A stretch of 64,000 bases of DNA, from NCBI RefSeq assembly GCF_026241165.1, contig NZ_JAPFQN010000010.1, positions 1 to 64,000 of the forward strand, read 5' to 3'. Source of the stretch: Mangrovivirga halotolerans (GTDB taxonomy: Bacteria; Bacteroidota; Bacteroidia; Cytophagales; Cyclobacteriaceae). A program made the translations under genes and the position numbers. Under the pieces are notes generated by a model. The model searched no databases, was not told where the DNA came from, and saw only the letters and a program-made list of their open reading frames with translations. Positions 62,362 through 64,000 of this stretch are shown piece by piece (the stretch's first letter is position 1; each line of letters begins with the position of its first letter).

Positions 62362-63087
62362 TTAAGTAGTTACTTTATTGGTATCGCGGACTTCATCATT
62401 AGAAATAGCACCATCGACAAGAGTGATAACTCTCCTGGCACGGTCTATAACTCGTTGGTCGTGGGTTGAAAATATAAAAGTCATACCCTCATCTTTGTTA
62501 AGCTTAGCCATCATGTCGAGAAGGTTTCCGGCTGTTTTTGAATCCAGATTTGCTGTTGGTTCATCAGCCAATACGAATTGTGGTTTGGACGCTAAAGCCC
62601 GTGCTACAGCGACTCGTTGTTGTTGCCCCCCGGATAATTCAGAAGGCTTTTTGTCACCCTGATCTTCAAGACCGGTTTCCTTCAATAGTTGTTCGATTCG
62701 ATCCTTGCGTTCTTTTTTACTTTCTTTTTGTAAGAGCATTACAAACTCGATGTTTTCTCTGGCAGTAAGTACAGGGATTAGATTATAAGCCTGAAATACA
62801 AAGCCGATATTGTGTAGTCGAAAGTCGATCAGCTTATTTTTACTTAAGGTCGATAAGTCTTTACCATGAATCCACACTTTACCTGATGTCGGCGTGTCAA
62901 GACCACCTAAAAGATTGAGTAAGGTAGTTTTACCTGATCCTGACGGACCAACCAATGCAGTAAATTCCCCCTTCTCAATGTGCAGATGTACGTTGTTTAC
63001 TGCTTTTACCGGTACGGCCCCTTCATCGTATATTTTGGAAAGTTCCTCGGTGTGGATTACACAATTTTTATGGTTATCATCTTTCAT
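62362..63087 (-). CDS. ABC transporter ATP-binding protein (LolD/MacB type)
   Basis: This 241-residue ATPase has Walker A GPSGSGKTTLLNLLGG, signature LSGGQQQRVAVARAL, Walker B FVLADEPTANLD and H-loop STHDQRV. Its length and the DTPTSGKVWIHGKDLS insertion fit the LolD/FtsE/MacB group that powers mechanotransmission or lipoprotein release. It is tightly linked: 3 bp from the permease stop and 2 bp from the barrel start. Confidence 0.92.
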   Translation of the reverse strand: MKDDNHKNCVIHTEELSKIYDEGAVPVKAVNNVHLHIEKGEFTALVGPSGSGKTTLLNLLGGLDTPTSGKVWIHGKDLSTLSKNKLIDFRLHNIGFVFQAYNLIPVLTARENIEFVMLLQKESKKERKDRIEQLLKETGLEDQGDKKPSELSGGQQQRVAVARALASKPQFVLADEPTANLDSKTAGNLLDMMAKLNKDEGMTFIFSTHDQRVIDRARRVITLVDGAISNDEVRDTNKVTT

Positions 63088-63090
63088 GAC

Positions 63091-64000
63091 TTATATTTTT
63101 CTAATGGCTTTTACAGGATCAAGTCTTAAAGCTGTGATAGCAGGATAAATCGAAGCCAGAACAGCTGTGGCTGCAACCAGAATCATTATGTTAAAATAGT
63201 ACCTTGTTTCAAGTTGCGGATATATAACAGATTTAAACCCAAAGGCAGAATACCCTTCTTTATAGATACCACTCATGTCAAGCCCGTTGGTACCCAGGTA
63301 TTCTATTGTTATAAAAGCAAAAAGTAAACCCAATGGGGCTGCGATCATCACCATAAAGATGGTTTCCAGGGAAATCATCCCAAAGAGTTTCCATTTGTTC
63401 ATTCCGATAGCCATGAGCATGCCTATTTCCCTTACTCGCTCTAATACCGCCATGAGCATGGTGTTTACAATGCCAAAGGAGAGAGCAAGCAATATGATTA
63501 CAAAGAAAATGATCATATACTGATCGAGTGAGTCGATCATAAAACCAAGTTCCGGGGCCAGTTCTTTCCAGCCTTGGGTCAGGAGATCCGGATACTTCGA
63601 AGTGAGTTTTTCCTGGAATAGAGGTACATTATCAGCATCTTTTAACAGGATAGCGATTTCATGAACATTGTCGTTTGTATTCTGTAATTGAGAAAGATCT
63701 TTTTGATTAACGTATAAATTACTCTCTTCCAGCGTTGAATTATAACTCTGAAAAATGCCAATAATTCTAAATGCTCCTGCGACAATGTTTCCATCAATAT
63801 CCTGAAATGTGAGTACGATCTTAGAACGGAGTTTTACCTTAAGTTTTTCTGCCAGTTTCTTACCAATAATTACTTTGTTTTTATCCTCAGGAGAAAGATA
63901 TTCACCTTCGGTAACATTATGGCTCAGTTGCGTTACGCTATCTTCTGATGCCGGATCAATGCCAATGAATTTTCCTCCGAAACTTTTTCCTGGTGAAGCA
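63091..64000 (-). CDS. ABC transporter permease, FtsX/MacB type (5' end beyond window)
   Basis: The reading frame is open to base 64000, giving at least 303 residues. The visible part starts in a MacB-like periplasmic domain (FGGKFIGIDPASEDSV, NKVIIGKKLAEKLKVKL, AGAFRIIGIFQS) and continues to three C-terminal helices with the FtsX pattern (MIIFFVIILLALSFGIVNTMLM, VLERVREIGMLMAIGM). It ends with YPAITALRLDPVKAIR. With the ATPase and barrel genes it forms an operon. A lipoprotein or macrolide-like export role is inferred from family only. Confidence 0.9.
   Translation of the reverse strand, partial: ASPGKSFGGKFIGIDPASEDSVTQLSHNVTEGEYLSPEDKNKVIIGKKLAEKLKVKLRSKIVLTFQDIDGNIVAGAFRIIGIFQSYNSTLEESNLYVNQKDLSQLQNTNDNVHEIAILLKDADNVPLFQEKLTSKYPDLLTQGWKELAPELGFMIDSLDQYMIIFFVIILLALSFGIVNTMLMAVLERVREIGMLMAIGMNKWKLFGMISLETIFMVMIAAPLGLLFAFITIEYLGTNGLDMSGIYKEGYSAFGFKSVIYPQLETRYYFNIMILVAATAVLASIYPAITALRLDPVKAIRKI

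Overview
The window comes from an AT-rich chromosome of a Bacteroidota species, most likely of the Cytophagales (Fulvivirga/Marivirga-like). This rests on a type IX secretion sorting domain, DUF6090 proteins, an ABC-permease/M1-peptidase fusion and many lipoproteins. The genus is inferred. No rRNA, tRNA, CRISPR array or integrase gene was seen.

Bases 1-13,830 are an accessory island that reads like an integron cassette array without its integrase, in reverse orientation (genes on the minus strand). Genes alternate with long imperfect inverted repeats resembling attC sites. For four cassettes the first 7-9 bases are the exact reverse complement of the first bases of that cassette's own trailing repeat, as expected of excised and reinserted cassettes. 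Cargo includes a complete Gabija anti-phage system (gajA, gajB), a PIN-like protein, a possible PD-(D/E)XK protein, a DUF1569 protein and small unknowns. A group II intron sits in the core of one attC-like site, and the 3' end of a second copy sits in the neighbouring cassette's core. An IS110-type transposase tail lies at the left edge.

A roughly 200-bp non-coding module recurs at least ten times, always 5' of a minus-strand gene. It carries a TTTG - 19 nt - TATTTT-type signature like a Bacteroidota promoter. Copies in the island adjoin attC-like sites. Weaker copies extend to 53 kb.

Bases 14,000-40,900 carry secreted, lipoprotein and membrane genes: a TPR lipoprotein, a 1107-residue multicopper oxidase/galactose-oxidase-like fusion, SnoaL and cupin proteins, an intradiol-dioxygenase-like/DoxX pair with a LytTR regulator, an S41 peptidase, an ABC ATPase with a permease-aminopeptidase fusion, and two DUF6090 paralogs.

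Bases 41,400-50,000 form a beta-glucan locus: a large modular GH16 glucanase with a T9SS tail faces a GH3 beta-glucosidase across six tandem 186-bp repeats, with a Crp-type regulator next to the GH3 gene. Bases 50,300-64,000 hold a YfcC-type transporter, an esterase, a calcium-type P-ATPase, a radical SAM/SPASM protein, a decayed lipoprotein gene, other gene relics, and an operon of an ABC permease (cut by the window end), a LolD-like ATPase and an outer-membrane beta-barrel.
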